Below, piece by piece: positions 1 through 12,613 of a stretch of DNA of 60,000 nt. The notes below the pieces were generated by a model that saw only the letters and a list, made by a program, of their open reading frames with translations, was not told where the DNA came from and made no database searches. Made by a program: the position numbers and the translations under genes. Source of the DNA: Apostichopus japonicus (taxonomy: Eukaryota > Echinodermata > Holothuroidea > Aspidochirotida > Stichopodidae); assembly GCF_037975245.1 (NCBI RefSeq), contig NC_092569.1:26923168-26983167 (forward strand), written 5' to 3'. Within the stretch, counting starts at the first letter, position 1. Each line of letters begins with the position of its first letter.

Positions 1-98
1 TCATTTATACAGTTTTTGACAAGTATTAACCTTGCTTTTCACTGAAACTTTGATAGACTGTGGTTAGGTCATGAATGTTAATGATGTGTTTGTTCCAG

Positions 99-218
99 AA
101 TATTAGACTGCATGTCCTCTTCAAATTTGTAAAAGGTTACAGGAATGTGACAGTAAGTTTCACTGCCAAAAGTGTAACCAACATAAAAGATACTGTAACT
201 AGCAGTCAGAATGGCTAA
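99..218 (+). CDS. possible terminal coding exon, gene unknown
   Basis: A good acceptor (gatgtgtttgttccag) is followed by 39 open codons and TAA. The peptide begins NIRLHVLFKFVKGYRNVT and continues VSFTAKSVTNIKD. Its composition looks like a real protein C-terminus, but I do not recognise the family. A second donor-like GTAAGT lies inside at 153, so an internal exon ending there is also possible. No neighbouring exon is visible because the window starts just upstream. Chance cannot be excluded. Confidence 0.28.
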   Translation, partial: NIRLHVLFKFVKGYRNVTVSFTAKSVTNIKDTVTSSQNG

Positions 219-1586
219 TGGCTACGCAAACTTCTTTGTGGTATAATATTTCATATGCAATTAGCCAAAACAGTGTGAATTTAACCAAATGAATTTGAAC
301 GGACATGTACAGTATTGTCTCCAAGTTATCATGAATGGCAGCAAAGCAGTCATAGTTCTAGTATCATGAATGTCATTTAAATATTATCAACATATCCTGT
401 TAATGTGTTTCATACTTTCCAAGGTAAATTCTATGTGTTTTAGCATGAATCAAGCCGTCTGGGTTGTGTAAGTTACGTTTAGCGTCACCTCCGAAAAAAA
501 AAAAGAGACTGAAGGTATATAATACTGTAAGTTGTATGTGATTATAATCAATATGAGTGTCACAGTAAGAGACTTCAACCCAATGTTTACAATTACTTTT
601 TAAATGCCCATATTTGCTTTACCTGACATTTACCTATCTTTTATAACATAAAACTATTGTATTCTGTGTTCTGTATTCATTCACTTGTTTCATTAGTTGT
701 TCAGGTAGTTGACGTACATTCTCTGCTACTTAGCATAAATGTTTTTATTTAAATCAGTGTTTGATTAAAGATGTTATTAATATACATTGAGATTAAGTGG
801 TTACTTCTTTGTTATTAGCAAAAAAGCCTTGACAACAACTTGTAAACATTTTTGTCACCTCCGAAGCACACGTAAAATGTCAACGTCACCTCCGAAACGT
901 GTAAACTTGTGGGAAAATTCCAACTTTTGCAAAAGTGCATGGATTTTTGGGCAACTTGGATTGGATATTAGCCCTCTGTGAGGAGACATAATTTAAGGTG
1001 TTTGACTTGGCCTTATCTTTTTTTTAAGTAGTTTAAAGTTAAAATTAAGAAAAATAATCCTTGATTTCCAATAAATTTTTAGTTAACATGGAAATATCTG
1101 CAATAGTATTAAAAATTTTCTGCCAAATCATTTTTAAGTAACATATAATGATAAGAATTTTAAAGTTTACTTGAATCAGAGTACTGTTTTAACACTGTGT
1201 AAATATGGTTGCTTAAAAATACATCTTTTTGCTTAAAGTTTCCTAGAGTCACACAGTCACCAAAAAATTACACCCATAAACGTATATGTTTAAGCTCTAA
1301 AAAGTTGAAGTTCCAAAAATGTGAACACTTTAACATGTGATGTTAGTCAAATTTCCATATATATGGTGTTTGAAATTTTAGCCCTTAGTGTACAAAAGTT
1401 ACTGGTCACTGATTGTGAAAATGACCATATACTGTATCACGGTCCAAATCATTTCACTGATTTGCAACTGAATTTTGGATCATAAATAATATCTTTCAAG
1501 CAGTCTCCAAGTTTTAGGTTACAGACAACAAATAATATTTTATAGCCATTGTTAATTTAAAGGACGTAGAACAATTTTAAGGGCAT
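219..1586. other. AT-rich non-coding stretch
   Basis: I see no gene here. The short ORF at 787-981 has no recognisable features. The 12-mer GTCACCTCCGAA occurs at 484, 855 and 884, described under findings. AATAAA-like signals exist (about 1069) but cannot be tied to a transcript. Confidence 0.5.
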
Positions 1587-2371
1587 ATAGTAGTGTATGC
1601 ACAGGTTATCCGGGTACCCACCCGACGTAATACTACTACCCGGTTCCTAATTTATTACCCGAATCCTACGCAAAGTGTGATTTAAAAAAAAAAAAAAAAT
1701 TGCAAACGTACAATTACTCATACACTAACTAATCAGATTGACCTTTGCTCAATGAAAACATATTCGTGGAGACATGCTTAAAGTAGAAACTATTGAAAGT
1801 ACAGTAAACCTAGATTTCCCTTAATTACTATCTTTCAGCAGAAACTTTCTTTTCCTTTCTTTTCTTTCTTGGTTTTTCTTCTTCCTGTTTCTGCAGAAGG
1901 GAACATCATTTGCCCTTCCTGTATATAGAGTATTGGGTTTCATGAATATGATTATTTTAAATCTTAATAACAATAGACCGTTTAAGGTCTGTCCAAGATA
2001 GGAAGGAACTATTTGCAGAAGTATAACCTCCGAGAATTACACTGCTGGGAGGACGTTTGTTTTAGTTACAATTTTTTGTCCTATATTTTGTCAAGTAAGC
2101 CTATATATAGGCCTAACTGATTTGAAATTGCTACTTAAGAAGCCTATAAGATGCAACATGATGGAGCCCTTGTTGTACATTAGAAGCAAAATGACAATGA
2201 AGATTAACTGTTAGTGGTAAATGTATGCATCCTTTTCAAGGTTATGAAGTGATAAATTGTAGTTCATGACAACTTCAAGTTGGCACATGTGAGTCAACAT
2301 GCATCACCAAGACATCTGAGAGTTACAGTACAAAATGGAGATTTGATTACTAAAATGAAAACAATGTAATA

Positions 2372-2412
<41 letters not shown>

Positions 2413-3365
2413 GTGTATGCACGGGTTATCCGGGTACCCGTGTACCCGCCCGACGTGATACTACCCGGTTCCTAATTTATTACCCGAATCCTATGCAAAG
2501 TGTGATTTAAAAAAAAAAAAATTGGCAAACCGACGGTTAGGCAGATTTCCCATTGACTTAGTGTGGTGTTAGGCTACAATGTGTTCGAAGATAACAGCAA
2601 TAACGAAGGTACCCGCCCGACGTGATACTACCCGGTTCCTAATTTATTACCCGAATCCTACGCAAAGTGTGATTTAAAATAAAAAAAAAAAAAATGCAAA
2701 CGTACAATTACTCATACACTAACTAATCAGATTGACCTTTGCTCAATGAAAACATATTCGTGGAGACATGCTTAAAGTAGAAACTATTGAAAGTACAGTA
2801 AACCTAGATTTCCCTTAATTACTATCTTTCAGCAGAAACTTTCTTTTCCTTTCTTTTCTTTCTTGGTTTTTCTTCTTCCTGTTTCTGCAGAAGGGAACAT
2901 CATTTGCCCTTCCTGTATATAGAGTATTGGGTTTCATGAATATGATTATTTTAAATCTTAATAACAATAGACCGTTTAAGGTCTGTCCAAGATAGGAAGG
3001 AACTATTTGCAGAAGTATAACCTCCGAGAATTACACTGCTGGGAGGACGTTTGTTTTAGTTACAATTTTTTGTCCTATATTTTGTCAAGTAAGCCTATAT
3101 ATAGGCCTAACTGATTTGAAATTGCTACTTAAGAAGCCTATAAGATGCAACATGATGGAGCCCTTGTTGTACATTAGAAGCAAAATGACAATGAAGATTA
3201 ACTGTTAGTGGTAAATGTATGCATCCTTTTCAAGGTTATGAAGTGATAAATTGTAGTTCATGACAACTTCAAGTTGGCACATGTGAGTCAACATGCATCA
3301 CCAAGACATCTGAGAGTTACAGTACAAAATGGAGATTTGATTACTAAAATGAAAACAATGTAATA

Positions 3366-3406
<41 letters not shown>

Positions 3407-4384
3407 GTGTATGCACGGGTTATCCGGGTACCCGTGTACCCGCCCGACGTGATACTACCCGGTTCCTAATTTATTACCCGAATCCTATGCAAAGTGTGAT
3501 TTAAAAAAAAAAAAATTGGCAAACCGACGGTTAGGCAGATTTCCCATTGACTTAGTGTGGTGTTAGGCTACAATGTGTTCGAAGATAACAGCAATAACGA
3601 AGGTACCCGCCCGACGTGATACTACCCGGTTCCTAATTTATTACCCGAATCCTACGCAAAGTGTGATTTAAAATAAAAAAAAAAAAATTGCAAACGTACA
3701 ATTACTCATACACTAACTAATCAGATTGACCTTTGCTCAATGAAAACATATTCGTGGAGACATGCTTAAAGTAGAAACTATTGAAAGTACAGTAAACCTA
3801 GATTTCCCTTAATTACTATCTTTCAGCAGAAACTTTCTTTTCCTTTCTTTTCTTTCTTGGTTTTTCTTCTTCCTGTTTCTGCAGAAGGGAACATCATTTG
3901 CCCTTCCTGTAGAGTATTGGGCTTCATGAATATGATTATTTTAAATCTTAATAACAATAGACCGTTTAAGGTCTGTCCAAGATAGGAAGGAACTATTTGC
4001 AGAAGTATAACCTCCGAGAATTACACTGCTGGGAGGACGTTTGTTTTAGTTACAATTTTTTGTCCTATATTTTGTCAAGTAAGCCTATATATAGGCCTAA
4101 CTGATTTGAAATTGCTACTTAAGAAGCCTATAAGATGCAACACGATGGAGCCCTTGTTGTACATTAGAAGCAAAATGACAATGAAGATTAACTGTTAGTG
4201 GTAAATGTATGCATCCTTTTCAAGGTTATGAAGTGATAAATTGTAGTTCATGACAACTTTAAGTTGGCACATGTGAGTCAACATGCATCACCAAGACATC
4301 TGAGAGTTACAGTACAAAATGGAGATTTGATTACTAAAATGAAAACAATGTAATAATTGTATATATATATATATATATATATAG

Positions 4385-4416
<32 letters not shown>

Positions 4417-5391
4417 GTGTATGCACGGGTTATCCGGGTACCCGGGTACCCGCCCGACGTGATACTACCCGGTTCCTAATTTATTACCCGAATCCTATGC
4501 AAAGTGTGACTTAAAAAAAAAAAAATTGGCAAACCGACGGTTAGGCAGATTTCCCATTGACTTAGTGTGGTGTTAGGCTACAATGTGTTCGAAGATAACA
4601 GCAATAACGAAGGTACCCGCCCGACGTGATACTACCCGGTTCCTAATTTATTACCCGAATCCTACGCAAAGTGTGATTTAAAAAAAAAAAAAAAAATTGC
4701 AAACGTACAATTACTCATACACTAACTAATCAGATTGACCTTTGCTCAATGAAAACATATTCGTGGAGACATGCTTAAAGTAGAAACTATTGAAAGTACA
4801 GTAAACCTAGATTTCCCTTAATTACTATCTTTCAGCAGAAACTTTCTTTTCCTTTCTTTTCTTTCTTGGTTTTTCTTCTTCCTGTTTCTGCAGAAGGGAA
4901 CATCATTTGCCCTTCCTGTAGAGTATTGGGCTTCATGAATATGATTATTTTAAATCTTAATAACAATAGACCGTTTAAGGTTTGTCCAAGATAGGAAGGA
5001 ACTATTTGCAGAAGTATATATAACCTCCGAGAATTACACTGCTGGGAGGACGTTTGTTTTAGTTACAATTTTTTGTCCTATATTTTGTCAAGTAAGCCTA
5101 TATAGGCCTAACTGATTTGAAATTGCTCCTTAAGAAGCCTATAAAGATGCAACATGATGGAGCCCTTGTTGTACATTAGAAGCAAAATGACATTTGAAGA
5201 TTAACTGTTAGTGGTAAATGTATGCATCCTTTTCAAGGTTATGAAGTGATAAATTGTAGTTCATGACAACTTTAAGTTTGCACATGTGAGTCAACATGCA
5301 TCACCAAGACATCTGAGAGTTACAAAATGGAGATTTGATTACCAAAATGAAAACAATGTAATAATTGTATATATATATATATATATATATA
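1587..5391. repeat. tandem array of a ~994-bp unit, about 3.8 copies
   Basis: Four near-identical copies follow head to tail. The anchor tgcaaacgtacaattactc lies at 1701, 2695, 3689 and 4698, giving periods of 994, 994 and 1009 bp. Each full unit holds two copies of a GC-richer cassette (tacccgcccgacgtgatac) 167 bp apart, for example at 2443 and 2610. It then has an A-tract, about 680 bp of unique sequence and a (TA)n run (2379-2406, 3370-3400, 4361-4411, 5368-5391). The first copy has only one cassette and the last stops at its (TA)n. Copies differ by a few substitutions and by TA-tract length, so the duplication is recent. It carries no open frame. Confidence 0.93.
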
Positions 5392-6043
5392 ACTATAGAT
5401 GTTTCAAAAATATTCGTCACAGCGTTAAACAATAGAAAATAATATGCATATATTCATCTGTACAGGATGATTTGTCCCTTGACAAATTCTCAATGCGTTA
5501 GAAAACATATGTTTGACGCCACTAAGTTCTAGTTTGGAATTAATTAAATACTCAAACATTAAGCGTGGTATACTGTACAGTATATATATGGACATATGCA
5601 ACCTTTAAATGAATACAGTACCATGATTTTTGATGGTTGACGATATACATGTTGAAATTCATTCTCAGTACAAAGTCATCCGTCTATAAATTGCAGTGTA
5701 ATAATTTCGCTGAATAAATAAATACTGCACATGACATCATCTAACAGAAACCAGCAGTATATACAATTCACATCCATGAGTGTTTGATCCAATTATTGAA
5801 AGTATTGATAGTTTCAAACTAATTATATATATAAATGAAACTCAGTGCTAGGGCAATTATGTTTGACATAATTTTTTGACATTTTGACTAATGATGACGT
5901 CACATTTCAAGTGAGTGTATCACTCACACTTTCCTTAGCTACTGTATATCAAACAAAAGTCTCCATTGTATTACTTAATACAATGGAGACTTTCTCGCAT
6001 TCTGTGCGTGTTTTTTGTCCCTTCTGTTACTGTAACTTGTCAT
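5392..6043. other. non-coding stretch with an 18-bp perfect hairpin
   Basis: There is no gene. At 5956-5993 an 18-bp arm (AAAGTCTCCATTGTATTA) is followed after two bases by its exact reverse complement. It lies 58 bp upstream of the CTGAAGA motif described next. Confidence 0.6.
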
Positions 6044-6090
6044 TTAGCCTCTGAAGAAGATCCTGCTAGGATCGCAACGTCAGGCCAACT
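6044..6090 (+). repeat. CTGAAGA-hairpin motif, retroelement 3'-end remnant
   Basis: The sequence CTGAAGA at 6051 is followed by a stem-loop (GATCC/GGATC) and GCAACGTC. A close relative is at 20404. Similar CTGAAGA...GAAAC modules are common near the 3' ends of Penelope-like and other retroelements, and one sits in the Penelope element of this window. Here GAAA has decayed to GCAA. Confidence 0.4.
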
Positions 6091-6377
6091 TACAGTACTT
6101 TTACACAGTCTATTACACAGGCTCTCTTGTGGAGAAGCAGTTTGCTAATGTCAGTTTTATTTTATTTTTATGATGAATAAAAGCTTCAATTGCCAAACCT
6201 TTGTATGTATGAATGAATACCTTTCATCACCATAACGTCAAGTTTTTTTCATCTCTCAAGACAAGTTATAATGTGGCAAGTTGTACTGCCTCAAGAAGTA
6301 CGGTATTGTATGATACTACATGTGATGCAGTATTTTTCCGGTTAGGGTTAATCCTAGGGGTTAATCCTAACCACAGG

Positions 6378-6491
6378 GTTTTCCCCGGTCCACAAGATAT
6401 GTCATTCATTGGGCTGTATCATGCATGCATGATGACATTGCTGGACATATTAAACTGTGTACAAAACGGTTCTCTTGAGAAATACTGTCAG
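6378..6491 (+). CDS. possible internal exon, gene unknown
   Basis: An open frame runs through PGPQDMSFIGLYHACMMT and LLDILNCVQNGSLEKYCQ and ends exactly at a good donor, CAG/GTGAGG (6492). Possible acceptors are the CAG at about 6376 or AG at 6395. The frame is open upstream to 6213. The helical, leucine-rich look suggests protein, but I cannot name a family. It would lie antisense to THOC1 if that gene reaches this far. Confidence 0.25.
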
Positions 6492-9400
6492 GTGAGGATT
6501 GGCTGCTTTCATGTTTTAAGCTATGCATATTTATGAGCTCGGTAAAGAAAGGACGGTAAAATGAAAGGGTTTTCGCCGTAACTATATTGTTACATAAACT
6601 AAGTGAAGTTAATAAGGTTACCTCAATGATTTAAAGTTGATTATAAAAGCAATCCTGTGAATTTTAGCTACACTGTTATACTCTAAGTACTGTAATTTCC
6701 ATTCAAAAATTACCCAGTTCGTTTTATATACATAAATATAAAGACTTTAGTCAGATTTATAATCATTGGTAACGTGAGGACGGTAATGGAAGGACGAAAG
6801 GTTTACTCAATATAAACTGGACAAACAATGTGCTTGACACAATTAAATGATACAACAAGAAAACTGCTGCAGGGTATACCTTGTAAATGTAAAATAAAAG
6901 AATATAGAGCTAGCATTAATAATTATCTACAAAAAAATGTCTTATTTCGAAATAAATAACAGCTCTACTTGATGATATTTAAAAAAATAACAAAACCCCG
7001 CAAAATTCCATGTAAATAGGTTGACATACAATTCCACCACCCCAAACTGTTAAAATATGTGCAGGGTTTGAACATGTACAGTGAGACAGTAAGAGAATTG
7101 GGTTTAGCTATCACTGTACTAAGCTAATACTTGCATACTAGTCACCAACTTGTGCTCGAGAAAGCGAAACTTCTGACTGCACAGCACGCAGAGTAACTGA
7201 TGAAGTTGTCTTCAGACTAATGTCAGGGGTGGGGGCGGGGGGGGTGGGGGTGTGTGGGAACAAACCTGACAAAGCTTGGCAAAAAACATGATAATATATC
7301 AGACTAATATATGATAGAGGATAGTTATATAATTACATTTTTATTCAGACTGGAAGCGTAAACAAAAATAGATGAGAATAAAGCTAATGCCAGCCAGAGG
7401 AAGGGGAAGCTGATTTCCACTGTGAGGTTATTCCAGTCCTGGCATTACCAGTGGTGTTTGACTGACAAGCACTCCAGCCAATGGGTTGCCTTTAGATACT
7501 GTCTTCAGATATAACTATATAGTTGGTTGTATATACATGTGCTGTACTTCTGTGTTGGTACATTAAATGGAAGTGGAATATTAAGAGGGGGGAGGGAATG
7601 GGTGGGAGCTTCAGCTGGGATTATTATTACAGCATATTATTACAGCATATAAGCACACTTTTCAGTGAGCTGGAGGTCCAGTTCATGATAATAAAGAGGT
7701 TCAATTGAATTACAATCAGACCAAATGAAATCAAAAGGAGTTTAACCCCTGGTCCCTGGTTTAACCCCTGGTCGACCTCCGCGAGAGGTCCTACTGGGTA
7801 TCATAAGATTGTTTTTATAGAATAGACAATTTTTTTTTTATCCCCTTGGGAAAGTTGTCTATCCTTCAGTAGGGGAAACAATCAGACATTGCCCTGTCTG
7901 AGGTTAAATCTGAGGTTAAATACTGCACTTACCAACAACACCCAAACAATGCACTTAGCAACACCCAAACAATGTCCTTAGCAACACCCTAACTATATAC
8001 TTATAACACTGTATGTATGCAATGGTATTCATTCTTCAAAGCTTGACCACAAATTTATGTTGCATTATTTGATCCAGAGAAAAAATTTGTCCTTCCATTA
8101 CTGTCCTTCCGTTCATTACCAAAATAGTAACAGAGGGACATATTTTAATCAATTGGTATAAATAAACGAAGATCTGTTAACATTCGTCTCTTCAATAAGT
8201 CCATATCGTTGGTCTACATGAGGTTGTTTTAAATGAAAACTTTCCTAACATTTACACTGCATGTTTGATCAAAATAGAAAAATGTCCTTTCTTTCTGTAA
8301 CAGAAGGACATTTTCAAAGGCTGATTTGTTACATATCACAGAAATGAGACATAAAATGCAAAATGACAAAAAAAAAAAAAAAATTGCAATCAGTCTTTCA
8401 TGACCTAATTAACTATCACCTCACTCAGGAATTGATACCATTTGCACATACTTTCCTATCACAAATTAATCACATTTCTGGGATGAAAATATGATTATTA
8501 CTTAATCCTAATATTTGGTACCAAAATGCCACCCAAAATCAAATCCTGAAAGAAAATCTTTAAGTGTTCATTTGACACTGACTTTGTTTTAGTTGCATGC
8601 ATTTAAATATTTTCGTCGATGTCAAATTTCCCACTATGTTCTCTTGCACTACAGTACATGAACAAACAATTAAAATTAGTTCCAGGAAATGAAAATACTG
8701 AAACTTAATAATTCTAACCCTTTACCCTGAAGCAGATATCATTAATCATACAGTATATACCAAACCCACACCTACATAAACATTGCATTTCCTAGAAATC
8801 ACCCTTTACTTACAAATTTAATATTGTTTACTGTCACTGCATTTCATCACTGACCATTCTAGCATAGCTGATAGTTGATAGAATGTTTGTCATTTCAAAG
8901 GGGGGGGGATTAAAAAAAAATAAAAACCTCCAAAAAGGAGCCCCTTCCCCACCCCCAAAATAAATTGTTCAATCAAAGAGAAGTGGTTAAAGTCTAAAGA
9001 GAAGGAAATAAGATCACTCTGTTATTTGGATGAGGAGTCATCCATTTCCCTTGTGATTGAGAAAGGTTTACCACATCATAAAAACCCGAACAGATTTTCA
9101 TATTGTCATTTATTGGTGTCATTCCTGTATGACTTATTATGTGGTGGTACTTTGATCATTACATATAATCCTTGGAATGTTGGAATTATTCGAAAAACTT
9201 TAAGACCATTATTTAAATGTCAAGAGGCTTCTTGAAGTCAACTGGGGCATCCTTACAGACTCATCCATCACGTCACTTGTACATGCAATTAAACTACCAA
9301 CACAAACAAATGCACACATGCACACATACCATTATAATGGCTGTAAAGGATTTCAATTTCATCATTTGATACATGATGATGCAGAATTTTTTTTTTTTAT

Positions 9401-10273
9401 TACAAGCAATGATATACTTACAGTGCCTCAGTCTCCACTCTACTATTTCACCTTCCCACTGTACCATTCCTCATATCTGGAAGTATTTTAGTACTGCACC
9501 CCTCCCCCCTCCCAGTTCTCTGGAGGTACAGTAAATGATTGTCACATGTAATTGAAGGTAAACTCACCCTTCCCGAACTATAGGTTCCCACTTTGCCCCC
9601 ACCCCCTCTCTCCTACATTCAAGCCAAGTTAACTTTACAGTGGATCACAAGCCAAGAGATAAAGATTTTTCTGATACATTCTAACAGATAAAATTGCTCT
9701 TCTCATAAAAGTGTTCTGCTCTCTTGAGTTTTGATGACTGTGTTGAAGTGCTGTACATTACAAACTTTCAGTCAGTCAAAATGCAATGGATTGCACTTAA
9801 TTTAATATTATATAATTATTAATTTGTAGACTTAAATAATCAATCGTCATGGGTGCTAATTGGACGAGTTTAGAATTGAATGAGCCATGATATACAGTCT
9901 TGTATATAGTGAAATCACAGCATGCGTCCCCATAGAAACAAAGAAAAAGATAAAAATGGTTTATATTGTATTAAAGCAGCTCAGCAGTGAACCACTGCCG
10001 TACAAGCACAGAGACCATTTCCTGGACATGTAAAATTTGTTCCCAATGATATATATATATACCTGTACAACTTTTGAAATGGACCGACGATAATTATGAA
10101 AGCAAGATCCTAGTTAACAAACCCTCCAGGTAGGGTTAATACCAAAACTTTGAGACTTTTCAACGTATTCAGTGCCCGGTATAAATTGATATCTGCTTTG
10201 AGTGATCGCTTAAACATACGGTACGATTAGCGATATGTTACAACAACTCTAACGACGAAGACAACGTCTCATC
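6492..10273. other. non-coding, low-complexity stretch
   Basis: I see no gene. It contains a G-rich tract at 7227-7258, a ~25-bp repeat in three copies around 7925-7990 (aacacccaaacaatg core), a small hairpin gacctc/gaggtc at 7776-7792, and homopolymer and CT-rich tracts. Short ORFs at 7523 and 9026 show no features. Confidence 0.5.
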
Positions 10274-10281
10274 TGGGCACA

Positions 10282-10657
10282 CAGTGGCGGAGCGTCCATA
10301 CAGTCAGGGGGCGGATGCCCCCCCCTAATGGACTCAAATGGACTGCTGGCGCAATTTTTATTTTTTACCACTTTTTACTTATTCGCGAATATTGACTTTT
10401 TTATTACGCTCTCATCTACCTATTGACATTTGTCGTATTTTGTTGGCGATGACACCTATTTATTCTTCGTTTATCTGCAAATTAGCAAGGCCCAAAAAGG
10501 GTCATTTTCCGCGATCTAGGGAATATCTTTACTCAAAAAATTTCTGTACACTACGCGATAACCTGTGGTGGCGCTCCACTTAGATAGTGTCGAAATTGCC
10601 CCAACAGTCCATTCTCGCCCCCCACCCCCCTGACCAATACCCCTAGCTCTGCCACTG
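10282..10657. mobile_element. hAT-like MITE, family A (376 bp)
   Basis: The ends CAGTGGCGGAGC and GCTCTGCCACTG are inverted repeats of the hAT type. Inside, a G-rich hairpin and an internal region ending in a GGTGGCGCTCC module are shared with the copies at 13677 and 45745. The flanking 8-bp sequences (tgggcaca and atcatgta) do not match, so the target duplication has decayed or the copy is rearranged. The short ORF inside is not a transposase. Confidence 0.75.
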
Positions 10658-11765
10658 ATCATGTATGTGCAGGTGTTAAGGAGGTGAATTTGATGCTGAT
10701 TTTATATGTATATACATTAATATTAATATTTCAACTTATATTGCATACAATGTACAGTCTATACTGTTTACATGTGCATTGAGAGAGCCAAGTCATCATT
10801 GTGTTTGACATCTTTTCCCAGAATTTAAAATTTAAAATGACTTCTTAAATTATCATCATCCATTGCACACTCAGTGGTCTGTTTGAATAGTCTCCTAATA
10901 TGGCCATGCAATCAACTATTGTACAACTCTACAGTCGACAAAAGATGAAAATTAAGAGTCAACAGATGTGGGTTTACAGTACGGTTCTCATCAAGGTTGG
11001 TATTTATTGTGTCCATGAGGATGAATTGAATTGAGCTGCAAATTTAAACAAGATGTTTGAATATCTGAAATAGATCTATTATAAGAAGAAAAAACATGTA
11101 CTATAATCGAACCAACTAATTACATTTATTTGGGTTCAAAGAAACAGTTTAATTTACAAAACCGCTGAAAATAGCAGCTTGGGATTAAAAAATGTAATAA
11201 AAATCTTATAACAATTAATACGTACAGTTACTGTAAAGAACAATACAATTGTAACTATTTCATACCAATTATCACACTTGAGGTGAGGATCAGAAATTTG
11301 GCTGTTTGCAAATTTGTCTTTAACTGTGTGTTAACAACATTGAAGCTGGCTCCAATCTGGGGATGGGGGGAGGGGTTGGGGGGAAAATAGTTAGAGCCCC
11401 CTTAAATTGTGTGTGCCCTCGATCTCAGAATTCCTGGCTAAACAATGTAAGGTAATGACTTGCAAAACTATGGGGACCTACAGTAAAGACATAAAATGTT
11501 TTCTCTGTCAATTTGAAAGTGAAAAACATTTGTGTCGAATCAATTGATACATCAATTGATATCCTTCCCAACCAATACAAGAAACAAGGGACGTACTGTA
11601 GCAGAATTTTAGTTCAATATTAATATTAAATAAGCCCAGCGAAACATTGAATATAGCCACAAAGTTTAAGGTAGTGCATCAAGTTTGTTCGACACTAAAC
11701 TTTTCTACACTGTAGAGGTATAAAGAAGTGTTATTTTTAGAAATTTATTTCAACAGCATTCTAGT
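10658..11765. other. non-coding stretch
   Basis: AT-rich sequence with no gene that I can support. There is a G-rich tract at 11359-11383. Confidence 0.5.
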
Positions 11766-11810
11766 CTACACCAACTGTTGATATGGAAACACTGCCCTCA
11801 ATGGAGAAGG
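11766..11810 (+). CDS. possible 45-bp micro-exon, gene unknown
   Basis: Between the acceptor tttcaacagcattctag and the donor GTAAGC lie 15 open codons (STPTVDMETLPSMEK), phase 0 at both ends. Composition and splice sites are exon-like, but the length is too short to identify. It may belong with the candidate at 6378-6491 or be chance. Confidence 0.25.
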
Positions 11811-12199
11811 TAAGCTTGACTGGGCTTTTATTAATTCTCTAAATTACAAAAAAAAATTAAAAAATATTTGTTATTTTGTAGCTTATTGCCCCATTTATAA
11901 GGGAGAGGAATTTAATCAATAACATGTAAATTATTTGAAAATGCTGGACAAATAGCAACTTGATTTATTAATGATGTCATCATAACCCTAGCAGATATTT
12001 GTTGACTACTGTATATCTCTCATATAAATGGACTGGAACATTCATTCACTGAATCAGCTATAAATAGCCATGAATATGGGTAAAATGCTTCAGTTTTAAA
12101 CAAAGAGTCTCATTTAATATTTACTGCAGTAAAATAATATATTTTGTTCCCTCTTGCACCTGTCTTCTCACATTATTAGCACTCCCCCTATACCATATC

Positions 12200-12320
12200 T
12201 TGAATAGAATAGAATAGAATTCATAGCATAGAATAGAATGGAATGGAATGGAATGGAATGGAATGGAATGGAATGGAATGGAATGGAATGGAATGGAATG
12301 GAATGGAATGGAATGGAATA
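12200..12320. repeat. (GGAAT)n microsatellite
   Basis: A pentanucleotide run, largely pure GAATG from about 12235 to 12316, with degenerate GAATA at its left. It produces false ORFs of repeated IPFHS or MEWNG. It forms the 3' tail of the adjoining SINE when read on the minus strand. Confidence 0.95.
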
Positions 12321-12613
12321 GAAAAGTGTACACTTGGTATTGCGCCTGTATCCGACCGAAGACACTCATGGCGCAGTGCCTACAACCAACCGTCTATTAT
12401 CATTCCATAACCGTTCTCAAGTCACTTCGGACTATACATGATGACTATACCGATCAGACACATATTCCCCCACTCCATACTTATATGCTGAGCACCAAGC
12501 AAGATGGCAGTAGGTCCCATTTTTAAAGTCTTTGGTATGACTCGGCCCCGAGTCGAACCCCAAACCTTCCGACTGATAAGCTGATGCTCTAACCACTAGG
12601 CTAACCAGTCGGT
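12321..12613 (-). mobile_element. tRNA-derived SINE
   Basis: Read on the minus strand from 12613, a tRNA-like head shows an A box (TAGCCTAGTGGTTAGAGCA) and a B box (GGGGTTCGACTCGGGG, about 12561-12546). A body of about 220 bp follows, with the SINE-like segment AAAAATGGGACCTACTGCC and TTGCTTGGTGCTCAGCAT. It ends directly in the (TTCCA)n tail at 12320-12200. The head would not be a functional tRNA: it is followed by SINE body, not a Pol III terminator. ORFs here are incidental. Confidence 0.8.

Noticed and set aside
1587-5391. CRISPR-like array
   Set aside because: The unit is about 994 bp with no short repeat-spacer structure, and the genome is clearly animal.
6337-6372. Telomere-like TTAGGG string
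   Set aside because: A single ggttagggttaa within a short imperfect palindrome, not an array.
12121-12369. ORFs with repeated IPFHS / MEWNG
   Set aside because: Pure translation of the (GGAAT)n repeat in several frames.
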